The notes under the pieces: model-generated | What the model saw: only the letters and a program-made list of their open reading frames with translations | Told to the model about the DNA's origin: nothing | Database searches by the model: none | In this document: positions 24,102-35,813 of the stretch, one piece after another | Layout of the letters: every line of letters begins with the position of its first letter | Numbering within the stretch: the stretch's first letter is position 1 | NCBI GenBank assembly: GCA_002897115.2 | Contig: BCIH01000011.1 | Coordinates: 215,234 to 279,233, forward strand | DNA: 64,000 bases | From: Prototheca cutis | Lineage: Eukaryota; Chlorophyta; Trebouxiophyceae; Chlorellales; Chlorellaceae | Direction of reading: 5' to 3' | Position numbers and translations under genes: made by a program

Positions 24102-25394
24102 TCAGGCGCTGGAGCAGTATGCGCCAGCGGCATCGCTGCACTGCTCTAGGCTCTCAAAGTTGTTCTCATTGCCTTGACAGCCGCCATAGATAAAGGGCAA
24201 GCACCGGCCCTGCGCGGCGTTGTAAGCCCACCGAGTCTGCGCGCTCCGGCACGGGCCCGTGTCTGCCGCCAGGCTGCAAAAGGCGCCGCTCGACACAGAA
24301 CCCGGCGCCTACAGGACCGAGGAGCGTGGTTTTTGGTGGGTGGGCTTCAGCTTGTTGGAGGGAGGGCTGTGTGCTGGACTGGAAGAAGATTTCAAAATGA
24401 CACCCCAGACAGACGACAGCTGAACAGGCAACCCACCTCTGCTGCTGGGGGCGATGTGGCCTGCGTTGGCACGCAGAGCCCACAGGTTTTCTGGCAAAAC
24501 CCGCCCTGCAGTAGTTAAGGATGGCGTGGCAATGGCGTCGTTCTGCTGCATATGCGACAAGCTGTCGCTGCATGGCCGTCTCAGACCTTGGCAACAATCG
24601 ACCGCACCATGGCACAGAATTTCCCACACCCCAGCGCCAGGCTCCCCGAACTTCAGGAACATCCATCCATCAAAGTGTGGACCACTCACACCCTCCCCTC
24701 CCCCATCTTTTCTTCTGTCACTCACCGCCACCATCCACTGCTCGGTGCACTTGCCCCATCCCCGTTGTTGCGTGCAGGTGAAGTTGTCGGGGGTGGGGGC
24801 GTCGGCGCACTCCCCCGTCAGCAACAGCTTCCGGCGGCCTCCTGCTCAGGACGCATGTGTGTGTGTGTGTGTCGCATGTTAGGAGGCGAGGTTGTTTGTT
24901 GGAGGGCTGCTGGTTGGCCGAGGCTGGTGGCCAGGGTCGCACAGGTGTTACGACCAGCAGGGGCACCTGCCGCCACCTTCCCAGGAGGTTGTGGAAGCAT
25001 TCCACCACGTACCTACGCTCACTGCTGGGTAGGCATCCTCATCTGCGAGGGTGCCCTCCACCTCCGGCACATCAGCGATGAGCGGGGGGGGGGGGGCAGG
25101 GGCCGGGGGACCCACGCCCGTGCCGCTGCTGGACGTCTCGGAAGGAGTGCCTGGCTCCAGGGCGCCCGTGATGGCAACCACGCCGGGAGGCAGGCTGCCG
25201 AGCTGGGTGGTACATTGTCCATTCTGCCACAGACACCTTCCGGAAGCCGTGATAAGGTTGTTGCAGGAGGCTGCATCAGTGTACGACTCGCACACAGTGG
25301 CTGCAACGCCTGGCGCGAAGCTGAGGACGCTCGCCAGGAGCGTCAGCACCACGTATCGCCATGCTCGCGCGTGTCCCAAAGACGTGCTGCACAT
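24102..25394 (-). CDS. secreted cysteine-rich protein with a ShK-like module and a C-terminal Kunitz/BPTI domain
   Basis: Four exons, 25394-25013, 24841-24726, 24505-24437 and 24308-24102, give about 257 residues. The start ATG is followed by a signal peptide (VVLTLLASVLSFAPG, then AA). An N-terminal Cys-rich segment and a Pro/Ser-rich linker precede a six-Cys module split over exons 2 and 3: ECADAPTPDNFTC, WGKCTEQWM, GGFCQKTCGLC. The last exon encodes a whole Kunitz domain, recognised by GPCR, W, FIYGGCQGNENNF and six cysteines. The spacings are 8, 15, 7 and 12 as in BPTI, but the last interval is 7 instead of 3. The residue after the second Cys, the P1 position of Kunitz inhibitors, is Arg, suggesting inhibition of trypsin-like serine proteases. 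The protein is presumably extracellular. The exon 1 donor was picked by phase (GGTACGT), so the junction to exon 2 is the least certain part. Confidence 0.8.
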
Positions 25395-26094
25395 TGTAAA
25401 AGTGTGTCAGTCCCCAGGAGCCAGGCACTGTCCCGGAACCACGCAGCCGGGGCCAACGCGCCAGGACAGCGCAGGCACCTGTCCTGAACGGAAACGGACT
25501 TGTTGTCGGTGCGAGAAGATCTCAGCGGGCTCCACTCCGTTCCATGCCGCTGTAATGCACTGTTGTTGTTGTGCCATGGCGCAGAGGCTGCGTGCCTCCC
25601 AGAACGGACCTGTTGATCCATCCTCTGCGCCGAGCGATCCAATCAGGTCGGCTGAGGTCGGGCCACGTGGTCGATGGCTAGGGTCTCCAGCGCTCATCCC
25701 CCCGGGGCTTCGCGGCCAGCTCTCACTCATGGTGGGCCCTCCAGACATAATGCACTGACATGTGAACATGGTGGTATTTGTTGTTGAATTGTGGGTGCCT
25801 CAGTGTGTGCCCGCTCAACCTCTGGGGCCTCTTGGCAGCTTGCTTGCACAGCGTTTTCAACATGGGCCCTGCAGGTCACGGGACTGATCCATGCCCATGC
25901 ACATCCCAGGGCTCAGTTCAAACACAGAAAATCTTCGTCTACAGGAAGCCTCGGGCTCGTCCAATGGGACTGTTGTGTCCTCATGCGGCGAAGCATGGCG
26001 CCACATCACTGTCCCTGGGAGTCGCTCACCGGAGCTGGTTGGCATGTCCCGCAGTGCAGACAAGTCGACGAGGCGTGGTCGCCTACGAGCCCAG
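25395..26094. other. intergenic stretch
   Basis: It contains the promoter of the Kunitz gene (minus) and the 3' flank of the bL32m gene (minus). No supported exon was found, although a 215-codon plus-strand frame exists without recognisable features. Confidence 0.4.
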
Positions 26095-26720
26095 TCATGC
26101 TGCCACAGCGTCGGGCCTCCGGCGCATGTTGAATGCCGGGCATTCTTCCTCGGCGCACTTGCGTGGCAGCGCATGTTGCTGGAACACCCGCTTGCACTTG
26201 CTGCACTGTGCCACCACGGGGACGAACCGGATGTACTTGGTCGAGTTGCGCATGCCCTGCCTGTGCGGCGTCACCTGTCATCGTGTTATTTGGCGGAAGG
26301 GGTGTTGGGAGAGGTCAGGCGTGGATCGGCAACGAGCCCATGGTCAGCAAGAACNAGGAGCACCCTGTTGGTTTGACACTCACTCACTCCACACTCCACA
26401 TGCAAACGGTCGACATCTGTTTTGATAACTGTTCTGTCATGCACCACAAACGCACGCCAGCATCGCACAGCACCCTGCGCCGTCACCCAGAACCCTGCAC
26501 CCCCCTCAGCGCGCTCGATCCCCACTCCACCCACCTTGCGCTTGGGCACTGCCCACAGCTGCGAGTCGCTCAACCGCGGGACGAGGGCCCTGATTGCGTC
26601 CAGCACCGTCGCTGGCTGCGTCGGAGCTGCAGAGAGCAGCGCAGAGCTCTGGGCAGCCACTCCGCCACCAGTGGCCTGCCTCCGCAGGGCGGACAGACCC
26701 CGAGCCCACAGCCAGCTCAT
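26095..26720 (-). CDS. mitochondrial large-subunit ribosomal protein bL32m
   Basis: Two exons, 26720-26535 and 26274-26095, join in phase 0 for 121 residues. The first exon is a presequence (MSWLWARGLSALRRQ) and ends in WAVPKRK, the invariant start of mature bL32. The second begins VTPHRQGMRNSTKYIRF and carries the zinc-ribbon cysteines: CSKC and then KCAEEEC. The protein is a small structural component of the organellar large subunit and binds zinc through the four cysteines. Mitochondrial location is inferred from the long presequence and the RQGMRN.TK form. It is divergently arranged with the NDUFB7 gene about 500 bases away. Confidence 0.88.
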
Positions 26721-27217
26721 TGCCGCAGAAAAGCTATGTGTGCGGTGTTATATTCCTCCGAAACGAACGGCTCAGCGCGCAAACCCAAGTCTGGCACCGT
26801 GAGCTGGGGTTGCGCCGGACGGCAAGCCTGTCGCCGCAACGAGGGCCTCCCTGCCTCACACAAGGCGGTGCTCCCAGGACGAGCGCAATGAAAGCTACCG
26901 GATGTGCAAAATTAAAATACTGTGAGTTGGGAATGCATGCAGGGACAATGCGCTCGACTGATCCCTGCCGAGCCGCAGCACGGCTGCGTGGCGGAGGGAT
27001 GAGGCACCGTTCGCGGCCATCTCCTGGGCCCCGTGGGGTGCTGGGTTCGCGCAGAGCCCAGTCTTTAGCACCCATCCTCCTGCGCCCGGATTGTGCGTAC
27101 TTTACTTGAACTGTGATTTAGGGGTGCGTGGACAGCAGCGGATTCGCCTTCTGGCCTCGTCCTGCGTGCACGAGTCTTCGGAAAGGGCGTGAGGCGAGCT
27201 CCTTCTGGCAGGGCACC
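26721..27217. other. divergent promoter region of two mitochondrial genes
   Basis: The 497 bases between the bL32m start (minus) and the NDUFB7 start (plus) have no recognised exon. Both promoters, perhaps shared, are expected here. Confidence 0.45.
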
Positions 27218-27616
27218 ATGTCCACGACTGCGGATGAGTTTCCCTTGACGGAGGTAAGAGCATGCGGAGAGCCCAGTTTGGCTCGGGTCTGGCCCCGGGG
27301 GCGCTGGTACACTTCAGACAAGGGCCCCTGGAGCCGGTACGCTCAGCACGGCCACAACCGGGCTCACCCTGTCAACACGCCCATCCCCCGCCCCTCCACT
27401 CCCTTCCTCCCATCACAGGCGGAGATGCGTGAGGCCCGCATCAACATGGTGTGGCGCGACAAGTGCGCGGACAAGCTGGTCCCGCTGAACAAGTGCCGGC
27501 GGGCCAGTCTGTTCATGCCCTGGGCCTGTGCCGATGAGCGTCTCGAGTACGAGAAGTGCGAGTACCTCGAGTACAAGAAGCGGTTGGCAATTGCCCAGGA
27601 GGCGAGGAAAGCCTGA
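27218..27616 (+). CDS. NDUFB7: NADH:ubiquinone oxidoreductase subunit NDUFB7 (B18)
   Basis: Two exons, 27218-27253 and 27419-27616, give a 77-residue protein. It has the twin CX9C pattern of the CHCH fold: one pair spans KCADKLVPLNKC and the second spans ACADERLEYEKC. The second pair is followed by EYLEYKKR. The flanking R.KCA..LVPLNKCR...F..PW.C..ER..YEKC signature is diagnostic for NDUFB7. The protein is an accessory subunit of mitochondrial complex I, located on the intermembrane-space side, and its two disulphides are formed by the MIA40 pathway. The length is shorter than animal versions but typical for plants and algae. The ATG is the first in the exon and lies in a purine-rich context. 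Confidence 0.93.
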   Translation: MSTTADEFPLTEVRACGEPSLARVWPRGRWYTSDKGPWSRYAQHGHNRAHPVNTPIPRPSTPFLPSQAEMREARINMVWRDKCADKLVPLNKCRRASLFMPWACADERLEYEKCEYLEYKKRLAIAQEARKA

Positions 27617-28271
27617 GCGCCCTGTTAGAGGGCCAAGGCGCCGGAGCGGGATTGGGGGAGCACGCCCTGGCATTGCCTGCCGCCTGGCGGTGCAGATGCC
27701 GCCGACAGGCACTGCCCAAGCCGGTGGCCACAGCCCGAATGTGCCTGCCGCTGGTTCTTTTGGCCTTTTTGGTCTCGATGGATGTGGTGCTGAGGCAAGC
27801 ACCGGCAGCAGCACACTGTTGAATCGTGTAAGAACAATTCTATTTGTTTGTCAACGAGGCAGGCCGGCTTCGACATGCGGCAAGGCTGCCCACTTGAACG
27901 CTGACAGAGATGTGGCCAAAAGGCATAGCACAAGGTGGAATTTAACCTTAAAAGGGTGGGTTCATGCACCCAAGCTCTTGCTTCGTTGTTTAGCAGGCTG
28001 GTAGGAGTGGTGGTTGAAAGTTCCTGTGGGCGGTGTCGAACCGTATGGCTTGGATGTGCATCCGAACTCTGGGTTGAGATCAGCTCGACTCTGCCCCGCA
28101 GAGCGGCCCATGAGTGACGATCAAGCCGACATGGGCATTGGTTTTGATGTCGGATGCAAAGTTTGTCATGCAATGACAATGAGACTCCTCAGCGTGTGAT
28201 CACAGCGAGATTTGCAGGAGCTCGGGCGGGCTTCCTGCCCCCGCTGCCTGCTTGTGCATGAAGGTGGGGCG
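27617..28271. other. intergenic stretch
   Basis: It lies between the NDUFB7 stop and the first exon of the EF4 gene. No supported exon or RNA gene is seen. Confidence 0.4.
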
Positions 28272-28340
28272 ATGCACATGCAGACCGCGCAGCCCCAACG
28301 CACGACGGCATGGCGATGGTCTGCACCATTCAGGGCGTCC

Positions 28341-31300
28341 ATGGCACCCCCTAGACCTCGCCGAGAACTGTGCTGGCGGAAGACAGGGCCCTGCTTGTGC
28401 TGGGAAGCACCAGCGCCGGCGGCGGCGCTGAAGTGCCGGCGCGCCACCTGGTTCCATGGCCCTACCCGCTCCACAAGGGGTGAAGTCGAGCCAGAAACCC
28501 TTAATCAAAAGGTGAGTAGTGAAGGGGATGGTGTGATGCGTATGTGTGACCTGGGGATGCATGACGACTTGTCGTTATGGCTGTTGCCAGCATGGTGTTG
28601 ATGCTGGGTGGACTGCTTGGCAACAATGCACGAGCGGCCTGCGAGCACCTGCCGCTTACTATCAATGAATGGCACCCCCTTTATTACCCTATGTTCATGA
28701 ACACACGACAGTGCCCCCTGCCCATGACCGCAATCCCCACGCACAGGCCAGCCCCATGGTGGCTCTGATCAGGAACTTTTGCATCATCGCGCATGTGGAC
28801 CACGGCAAGTCGACACTGGCAGACCGGCTGCTGGAGCGCACGGGGTGCGTGTCTCCCCGTGAGATGCAGGCCCAGTGCCTCGACTCCCTGGCCGTGGAAC
28901 GGGAGCGGGGCATCACCGTCAAGCTCGCGGCTGCGCGGCTACAACACACCCCGACAGGGGCCACCAAACCGTATTCCCTCAATCTCATTGACACGCCTGG
29001 GCACGTGGATTTTTCATACGAGGTCTCGCGCTCGCTGGCGGCGTGTGAGGGCTGTCTGCTGGTTGTGGATGCGAGTCAGGGAGTCCAGGCGCAGACCTTG
29101 GCGCACCTGCGCCTGGCTCGCGCCGCGGGGCTCGCGGTCGTCCCCTTGCTCAACAAAGTCGACCTGCCGGGCGCCGACCCGGAAGCCGTGGCGCGGGAGC
29201 TCTGTGACTTGGTGCCAGAGGTGGAGATGGCTGATGTGCTCCGGATCTCTGCCAAACTGGGCACCGGCATCGACACCGTGTTGGATGCCGGTATGAGGAC
29301 ACGAGTGGTTTCTATGTTGGGTATCATTGGTATGCCAGCTGCTGTTGCCTTTGTGAATGCAGAAGGCCACAGAAGACTCTGCCATGCATTGATCCAAACC
29401 TCCTCGCGCAGTGACCACGCGAATCCCGCCGCCAGCGGGCTCGCCGGATGCGCCGCTGCGGGCGCTCATCTTTGATTCATACTACGATCCGTACAAGGTC
29501 TGTGCATTGTTATTGGGGGGTTGTCATGTACAGGGGTGTGTGTGTGGGGGGGGGGGGTTGAAGAGCGAGGGGAGGAATGAAGCAGGTCTGATGACCCCAT
29601 AGGAAGCATCGCCCACCAGGCACTCACACTCCGAAAATACACACGGGTGAGCAAACGTACTTAGGGGAAAAACCCAAAACCAAAAAGTCCCTGTGCTACC
29701 CAACAGGGAGTGGTGGCTCAGATCCGGGTCGTGGATGGCACGCTGAGGACGGGCGACGTGGTGCGGTTCATGAACAGCCGGTGCGAGCATCAAGTGGCCG
29801 AACTTGGAGTCCGAACACCTGCGCCGACGCAGGTGAATTGGTTGGGGGAGGTGCTTGGGGGGCTTCCATTGTCTGTCCGTTTGCGTGGGGAGCTGCATGT
29901 TGTTGCGTGGGAGCATGAGCAGTGCATGTTCTTGGCCTTGAACTGCAGTCGCCATAGTAGTACCGGAGACCCACAGGAGTACCAGAGATCCATGGCCCCC
30001 ACACCTGACAAACACGCACAAACAAGCAGGTGCCCGAACTTCGGGCTGGGGATGTTGGCTACCTGGCAGCTTCCATCAAGGCCGTAGGCGACACGCGTGT
30101 GGGGGACACCGTGACGCTGGCTGCGCGCCCGGCGGACAACCAGCTGCCGGGGTATGAAGAGGCCAAGCCCATGGTCTTTTGCGGCCTTTTTGCCACCGGT
30201 ATGTTCAATGATACATGGGTGTGTGCCTTTCAGGGTTGCATGTCATTGGCAATGCTGTGGGAGACTGTGTGTGATGCCGTGGGTGCCCTAGGCTCACTGC
30301 ATACAGCAGCACTGCAAGCTCATAGACATTCTCCATGTTCAAGAGTCTGAGAACGATTTCCCCACCGCATGACAAAATGCTCCAGCCTCCGACCAGCACG
30401 AGGCGCTGCGGGACGCGCTGGGTAAACTGCAGCTGAGCGACGCTGCGCTTTCTTTCCAGCCCGAGGTCTCGCCAGCCATGGGCCACGGCTTCCGCTGCGG
30501 CTTCTTGGGCCTCCTGCACATGGAGATTGTGCAGGTATACGTTTGTGTCTTTTTTTTGGGGGGGGGGGGGGGGGNNNNNNGGNAGATTGTTAGAGTTGTG
30601 AGCCAGATTCCGAATGCTGCACATTGATCCCGCTCCNGCACCCTAACTGCCAACTGCCAAAACACACTGGCAGGAGCGGTTGGAAAGGGAGCACGGGCTG
30701 GACCTGATCACGACTGCACCCACNGTCGTGTTCAAGGCCGTGACNACCGACGGCCAGGAAGTCACGGTGGACCGCCCCGATAAGCTGCCGCCGCCTGCGT
30801 CGCGTCGGGCCATCCTAGAGCCCTATGCCCGGTATGGTGATAGCCTTGACACTGGTGGTGGTGGTGATGGACTTGAGATTCAGGTGGTTTGCTGGTAGAT
30901 TCAGCAAACTTCTCTGCAGAACAAGAAAAGCTGTTAGGTCACCGCAGGAGTGGCCTGAGAATCGCCAGCAATGCAGTTCATGTTGCCACCCCATTCGCTG
31001 CAGGGTTCAGGTCATCACCCCGGCCGAGCACGTAGGTCCGTTGATGGAGCTCCTCCAGAGCCGTCGTGGCGAGTAAGTGGGAATACATGGATGTATGTGT
31101 GTGATGGGAGGGACTGGTTTGAGTCCAGTTTGTGGATGCAGAAAATTTACAAGATGCATATGCGGTCTGTCTCCCCCCCCCAACCCCCTCCCCCCTGGAT
31201 ACTCCCTCTCCATTTCACCACCACCACCGCCGCGATCCCTGCTAAAGGTACCTGGACATGCAATACCTGGCAGAGGGGCGGACGGCGCTGCTGTACGATC

Positions 31301-32115
31301 TGCCGCTGGCCGAAGTCGTCGGCGGGTTATTTGATGCCGTCAAGTCACGGTCACGCGGCTACGCGTCCCTGGACTACACCCTCACAGGTCGGGTGTGGAA
31401 ATTTGACGGCTTTTGGGCATGTTGATGGATGGTGCTTTTTTCAAATGGGGGATTGGCTGATCGATTGACTCCCAAAATCCCCAGGGAAGAAAATCCTACT
31501 CCAACACAAAAAGCACCTCTTCCCCCCAGTATCCAAACAAACCCCTCAAATAGGTTGGCGGGAGGGCGATCTTGTGCTGTTGGAGATGGCCATCAATGGC
31601 GAGCTGGCGCCGCCGCTGGCGTGCATCGTGCACCGCTCAGCCGCGACATCCACGGGTCGAGCGCTGGCAAAGCGGCTCAAGGACCTCATCCCTCGCCAGC
31701 AGTTTCGAGTCCCGCTGCAAGCGATGCTGGGCACCCGGGTCATTGCTGCAGAGGCCATCCCCGCCGCGCGAAAGGATGTGCTTGCCAAATGCTACGGCGG
31801 CGACATCTCACGCAAGAAGAAATTGCTCAAGAAACAGGCCAGGGGGAAGAAGCGCATGAAGGTGCATTGGGGTGGTTGGGTTTCCTTTCAGCTTTAATTT
31901 TTTCCTGCAGAGTGCATGTTTGCGTCTTCTGTGGGGACTCCCTTGGCTGGTGATGCCTGTTCTCGCATTGGCATGCTTGGTTCTGCCCACCCACCCACCT
32001 GACAACCCATTCCCCCTGCCACACGTCTAAAAACTCAACGTAGATGTTTGGCAAGGTGGAGGTGCCACAGGAGGCGTTCATGGCCGTGCTGCAGATCAAC
32101 CGTGACGGTGACTAA
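28341..32115 (+). CDS. organellar elongation factor 4 (EF4/LepA, GUF1-type) GTPase
   Basis: Eleven exons join in phase: 28341-28511, 28747-29290, 29412-29497, 29707-29832, 30030-30198, 30386-30534, 30674-30831, 31004-31072, 31248-31387, 31554-31861 and 32044-32115. GTPase motifs are intact: AHVDHGKST, the RGITVK switch, [16 protein letters not shown] and SAKLG. The LepA-specific part is clear: [38 protein letters not shown], and the C-terminal [16 protein letters not shown]. The factor back-translocates or remodels stalled ribosomes in mitochondria or plastids. The N-terminus is basic and looks like a presequence. In-frame ATGs at 28272 and 28278 are alternative starts, and 28341 is chosen as the shortest with a full presequence. 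Two single Ns lie in exon 7, and intron 6 holds a G run with Ns. Confidence 0.93.
30557..30583. other. poly-G run and short N gap in EF4 intron 6
   Basis: A G run leads into six Ns at about 30575-30580, and a further N follows at 30583. It is an assembly gap within the intron and does not affect the coding frame. Confidence 0.85.
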
Positions 32116-32360
32116 AAAGAGAGAAAAAAATTGAATGAGATGGAACATTCATGACTGGCTCTCAGGAAGAACCCGAGGGGAAAAGGGGTTTGGGAAAGGG
32201 GAGGCCGATGCATGCTCGTTCACAGCCGCATCCCTGGTGTGTGAGCCTGATGGGGCTCGACTTGCTTGACTGCAGGTAAGCATAGCCAGGCAGAAATCAG
32301 CGCAAACAAATCGGCACGTGCAGACCAGTCCACCTCTTCCCCCAGGCATGTCCCTCACGA

Positions 32361-33244
32361 CTAGTCCCGCTCCTGCCAGGGCCCTTCCAGGCCATCAGCG
32401 GCCACGAGCAGGGCGCCAGCCATCGGTGCGTGTCGTGCCGCCAGGTGGCGGAATGCCGTGCGAAGAATGAGCTTGTGGTCAAACGCCAGTGGCCGGGGCA
32501 CCTCCCCCACGGGCCACCACTGGATTGTGTGCGAGTGTGAAGGAACTGCTGTCAATACCTGGCACCGTGGTCCAAAACTGCACGTCGTCCAACAACAGTG
32601 GATGTAGCAACCCCACCCCCCAGTCCAATCAAGGCCCCGGGCCGACCAAACAAACTAGAGACTTGCCTGGGCCTCTTCAGCATCGTCCGCGCCCCGGACG
32701 GTGGTGGAGGCTGGAATTCGAGCGGCGTAAGCGACGCTGACGCACCAGCCTCGGGGGTCACGCCCGGGCTCACCAAACGCTGCCACCTGGCACAACGAGC
32801 TCGTCTCAGCACTGAGGCCCGTCTCCTCCTCCAGCTCCCGCGCCGCCGCGGCATCCAGGTTCTCGCCTTCGTCCACAAACCCACCTGAACAGACCGTGGG
32901 TTTGTTAGACGTTGGATGTTGTGACTCGCGCCCAGATTGAGGCCCCCAACACACATGCCCCTGGTGGCCTGCCCACCTGGGAGGGCCCAGCTGCCTGTGT
33001 AGGGTTCGTTCTTGCGCTTGATGAGCAGGACTTTCGGGGTCCCCCCATCCGCCACGATCACGGCGTCCACCGTGAGAGCAGGCCTTGGGTACCTGGTGTC
33101 AAGCGTGTTTGGCAGGAGCAAACAGGGTTCAGGCTCATTTTTGTCATGTTTCATCATGATCACAACACCACTCACTGCAGCAGCCTAGGCCAATGATAGC
33201 CAGGCCCCTCACTCGTAGGTGTAGGCCCCCTTCATGCTGGACAT
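32361..33244 (-). CDS. Nudix hydrolase (ADP-ribose pyrophosphatase-like)
   Basis: Four exons, 33244-33213, 33092-32977, 32884-32667 and 32519-32361, give 174 residues. The tiny first exon joins the second to make [17 protein letters not shown], a typical start for this group. The Nudix box GX5EX7REUXEEXGU is complete and reads [20 protein letters not shown] followed by TGL. The C-terminal block [19 protein letters not shown] is the usual end of ADP-ribose or NADH pyrophosphatase-like members. The enzyme would cleave a nucleoside diphosphate linked to another moiety in a Mg-dependent reaction. The substrate is not determined. The third intron uses a GC-AG donor (CAG followed by GCAAGT). Only this choice joins DDAEEAQ directly to WWPVGE. 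Confidence 0.88.
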
Positions 33245-33643
33245 GTGGATCCTAGCGCGCCCGGCGGTCGCTGACAGAGTGCCGGGTCTGCGGAGGGCAC
33301 CAGCCTTGTACAGGTGGGCAGGCCTCAAGCACTGCAACAGCATTGTAGTTTGCGCGGAATGGGTCCGTGAGTGACTGGGTCCAGGGGTGTCTCTTTGGAT
33401 GAGATCACGCCCCTCTTCCCGAGAGGTGGGTGGGCCGATCCACCGGGTTAATCAGGGGCCGCACGCAAGGAAGCGACCAATAGCCATCACACGCAGAAGG
33501 CGACAAGAACTATCAACATTTCAAACAGACGAAGGGCAGTTGCTTTTGTGCAGAATTGGCGTGGTTCCTCGATTGCAGGGCGAAGCGGGGGCCGTTGCAT
33601 CAAGTCGAAAGCCTGTGCCCAGCCGGCGAACACCCTGGCCGAC
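33245..33643. other. divergent promoter region
   Basis: About 400 bases lie between the Nudix gene start (minus) and the small plus-strand gene at 33644. No exon was recognised. Confidence 0.4.
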
Positions 33644-33974
33644 ATGGCGCTGAGGGGTCCTGCAAGCCGAGCCTTCATGCTCGTGAAATCCGTCGCCAGG
33701 TACCTGTGTTGTCGACATTTGACCATGCCGTGCGCGCTTGTTCCTGGCTTCGACATGGGCTAGGGGGTTGACAGCCTTCTGACCACCCCACCCCCCCAGG
33801 AACGTGGAGCAATCGGCCCAGGAGGTGCTTGAGGTCCTTCAACCCGGCCCGTACAACACGCCCGCCCGCTGGAATGCGGAGGCAAGGGCTCAAGCCGCGG
33901 CCAGCGTGCGGAGAGCTCAGGAAGAATGGGAGCGCAGGCATGGGCCGCAGCGTCGGGGGATGTGCTCGTCCTAG
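33644..33974 (+). CDS. small hypothetical protein, 76 residues
   Basis: Two exons, 33644-33699 and 33800-33974, are joined by a 100-base GT-AG intron with a C-rich tract before the acceptor. The predicted protein starts MALRGPASRAFMLVKSVAR, an amphipathic basic start that could be an organelle presequence. It continues with a short NVEQSAQEVLEV helix, a PGPYNTPARW motif, and then a charged helical tail rich in Ala, Arg and Glu. I do not recognise the family. Clean splice sites, a good start and composition make it a likely real gene, but no homology supports it. Confidence 0.5.
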
Positions 33975-35030
33975 GCATAGCCCAGCGATGGGACCTGGAA
34001 GAGGCCGAGCTGCCGACATGACATGCCGGACATCACATGCTTGCGCGCATGCATGTGCATGGGTCTGGGGCCATGGCTTTCATCACGTTCAGTCGTGGGA
34101 GCCGTTGCGCTCTCAAGCACACCCAGCCGCATGGCACCCATTTCATTGAGACGTACTGCCCTGCTTTTTGTCAAAAGCTAGCAATCTATTCAAGGGTTGC
34201 GATTTTTTTGTTGGGGGTACCACTGGCATACGCCGTGCATGGTGTTGGTCACCGGCCTGCCTGGCTGCCTGGCCACCCCCAGCGGCACAGTTGGTGCGCC
34301 CATCGATCATTCCGCTGGCGCTTCTTGCTCGCTGTAAAGGAAGCACATGAAGAGTCCACAATGCAACAATTCGGGGTCCTCCTACGCTGCTGCCTGCAAG
34401 CACGGGCAGCCCAGGTCCCGCCCCAGCTGGGGCCCAGCTGAGGGCCCCCGAGCCCAGCCGGCACGTCGGGCTGCACGGGCCTGCATGCATATTCACCAAG
34501 CCAGCGCGATAGGTGAGGTGCCAGTCGCCCAGCTGCACGCTTGATACTGGAAATCAATCAAGAAGGCATGCTGAACGATTTTTCGCGCTTCTTTCCGGCG
34601 TTGGCAGGGGCCAATAGGACTTGGACGATGGGGCATGGCCGGCCAAGACGGCCGTCCCCTGACGCCCTTGTACGGGAGGACAACACTCTCGTTAAGTTTC
34701 CTCAATCATGCTGATCCTTCTTTGTCTATTTTGCTTCTCGTGATGACGACGCAGCTGAGTTCAGGATGAAGCGTCGTTCCGCGCGCTCGGGAGGGTTTGC
34801 AGCTACGAAGTCTTTTTCGGGGGATTCCGGACATGCTGCGGTCGAGCACTGGTATGGGAGCTGTGCTGCGGCACACAGAGGGAGCGGCCCACGCCCATCG
34901 ACGATCCATTCACGCATGCCATGCTCATGCACCGGATCTTCTGAGAGTACGATCCCCACCTGGGATGCCGCTGCGGACTTGGTGCAACTGACCTTCATAG
35001 TTCGGTCGCGTCCCAGGACAGCGCCTCGAC
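33975..35030. other. intergenic stretch of about 1 kb
   Basis: No supported exon. Several overlapping frames of 60-130 codons occur on both strands without recognisable features. The promoter of the downstream transporter gene should lie in its right part. Confidence 0.4.
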
Positions 35031-35729
35031 ATGGCTGCCCCGAATGCTGAAGTCGTGGCCGCTGTTGTCCGGTAAGGCCTCTTTTCTATGTACTTTCATG
35101 TTTTGAGAGTCATGCAGATGGCGCAGGGAGCTCCGATTCACCCCCTTGCCCGGGCCGTCCGTGCTCCACCCACCCCCCCGCAGGTCGTACAGCTATGTCA
35201 TCCTATGGATGTCCATATCCATCTCCGTCATTCTCTTTAATAAATGGTAGGCATGGCATGGGGTGGTCCTGGGCCCTGCCTAGGCCTCCCAAGGCCCACT
35301 ACCGTGGCCCAGAGGTTGACCTGCCGTTGAGCCTCGTACAGCTGGCCCGGCGTGTTGGCCGTGCAGGGGTGGTGGGAGGGGGACCCGGGTCACAGCCCGC
35401 CTTTGGTGTTGCATGGCGTTCCATTCCAGCACTGCTTCATCCGGCCAGCCGGTCCCCGCCCCGGGCAATGCAGGCTGCTGGCGTTTGCGGGATTCCCATT
35501 CCCCATCGCGCTGACCATGTGGCACATGGGCTTTTGCTCCGCCATCGGCTTCATCTGCATCCGTGTGCTGCGTACCACAAAGTCTCACAATCTGAGCATG
35601 GAAGAGTACTGTCGGCGGGTGCTGCCTATCGGTGCGTTGGGGATTTTTGGTTGTGGGGATTTTTTCCAGGGATTTTTTTTCCACATGTATGTAATGCCAC
35701 GCGGACAATACATACCCAGAAAAACGAGC

Positions 35730-35813
<84 letters not shown>

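Noticed and set aside
20030..28100. tRNA-like T-loop sequences (GTTCAAACC, GTCGAACC)
   Set aside because: Isolated matches near 20215 and 28033 lack the paired stems of a cloverleaf.
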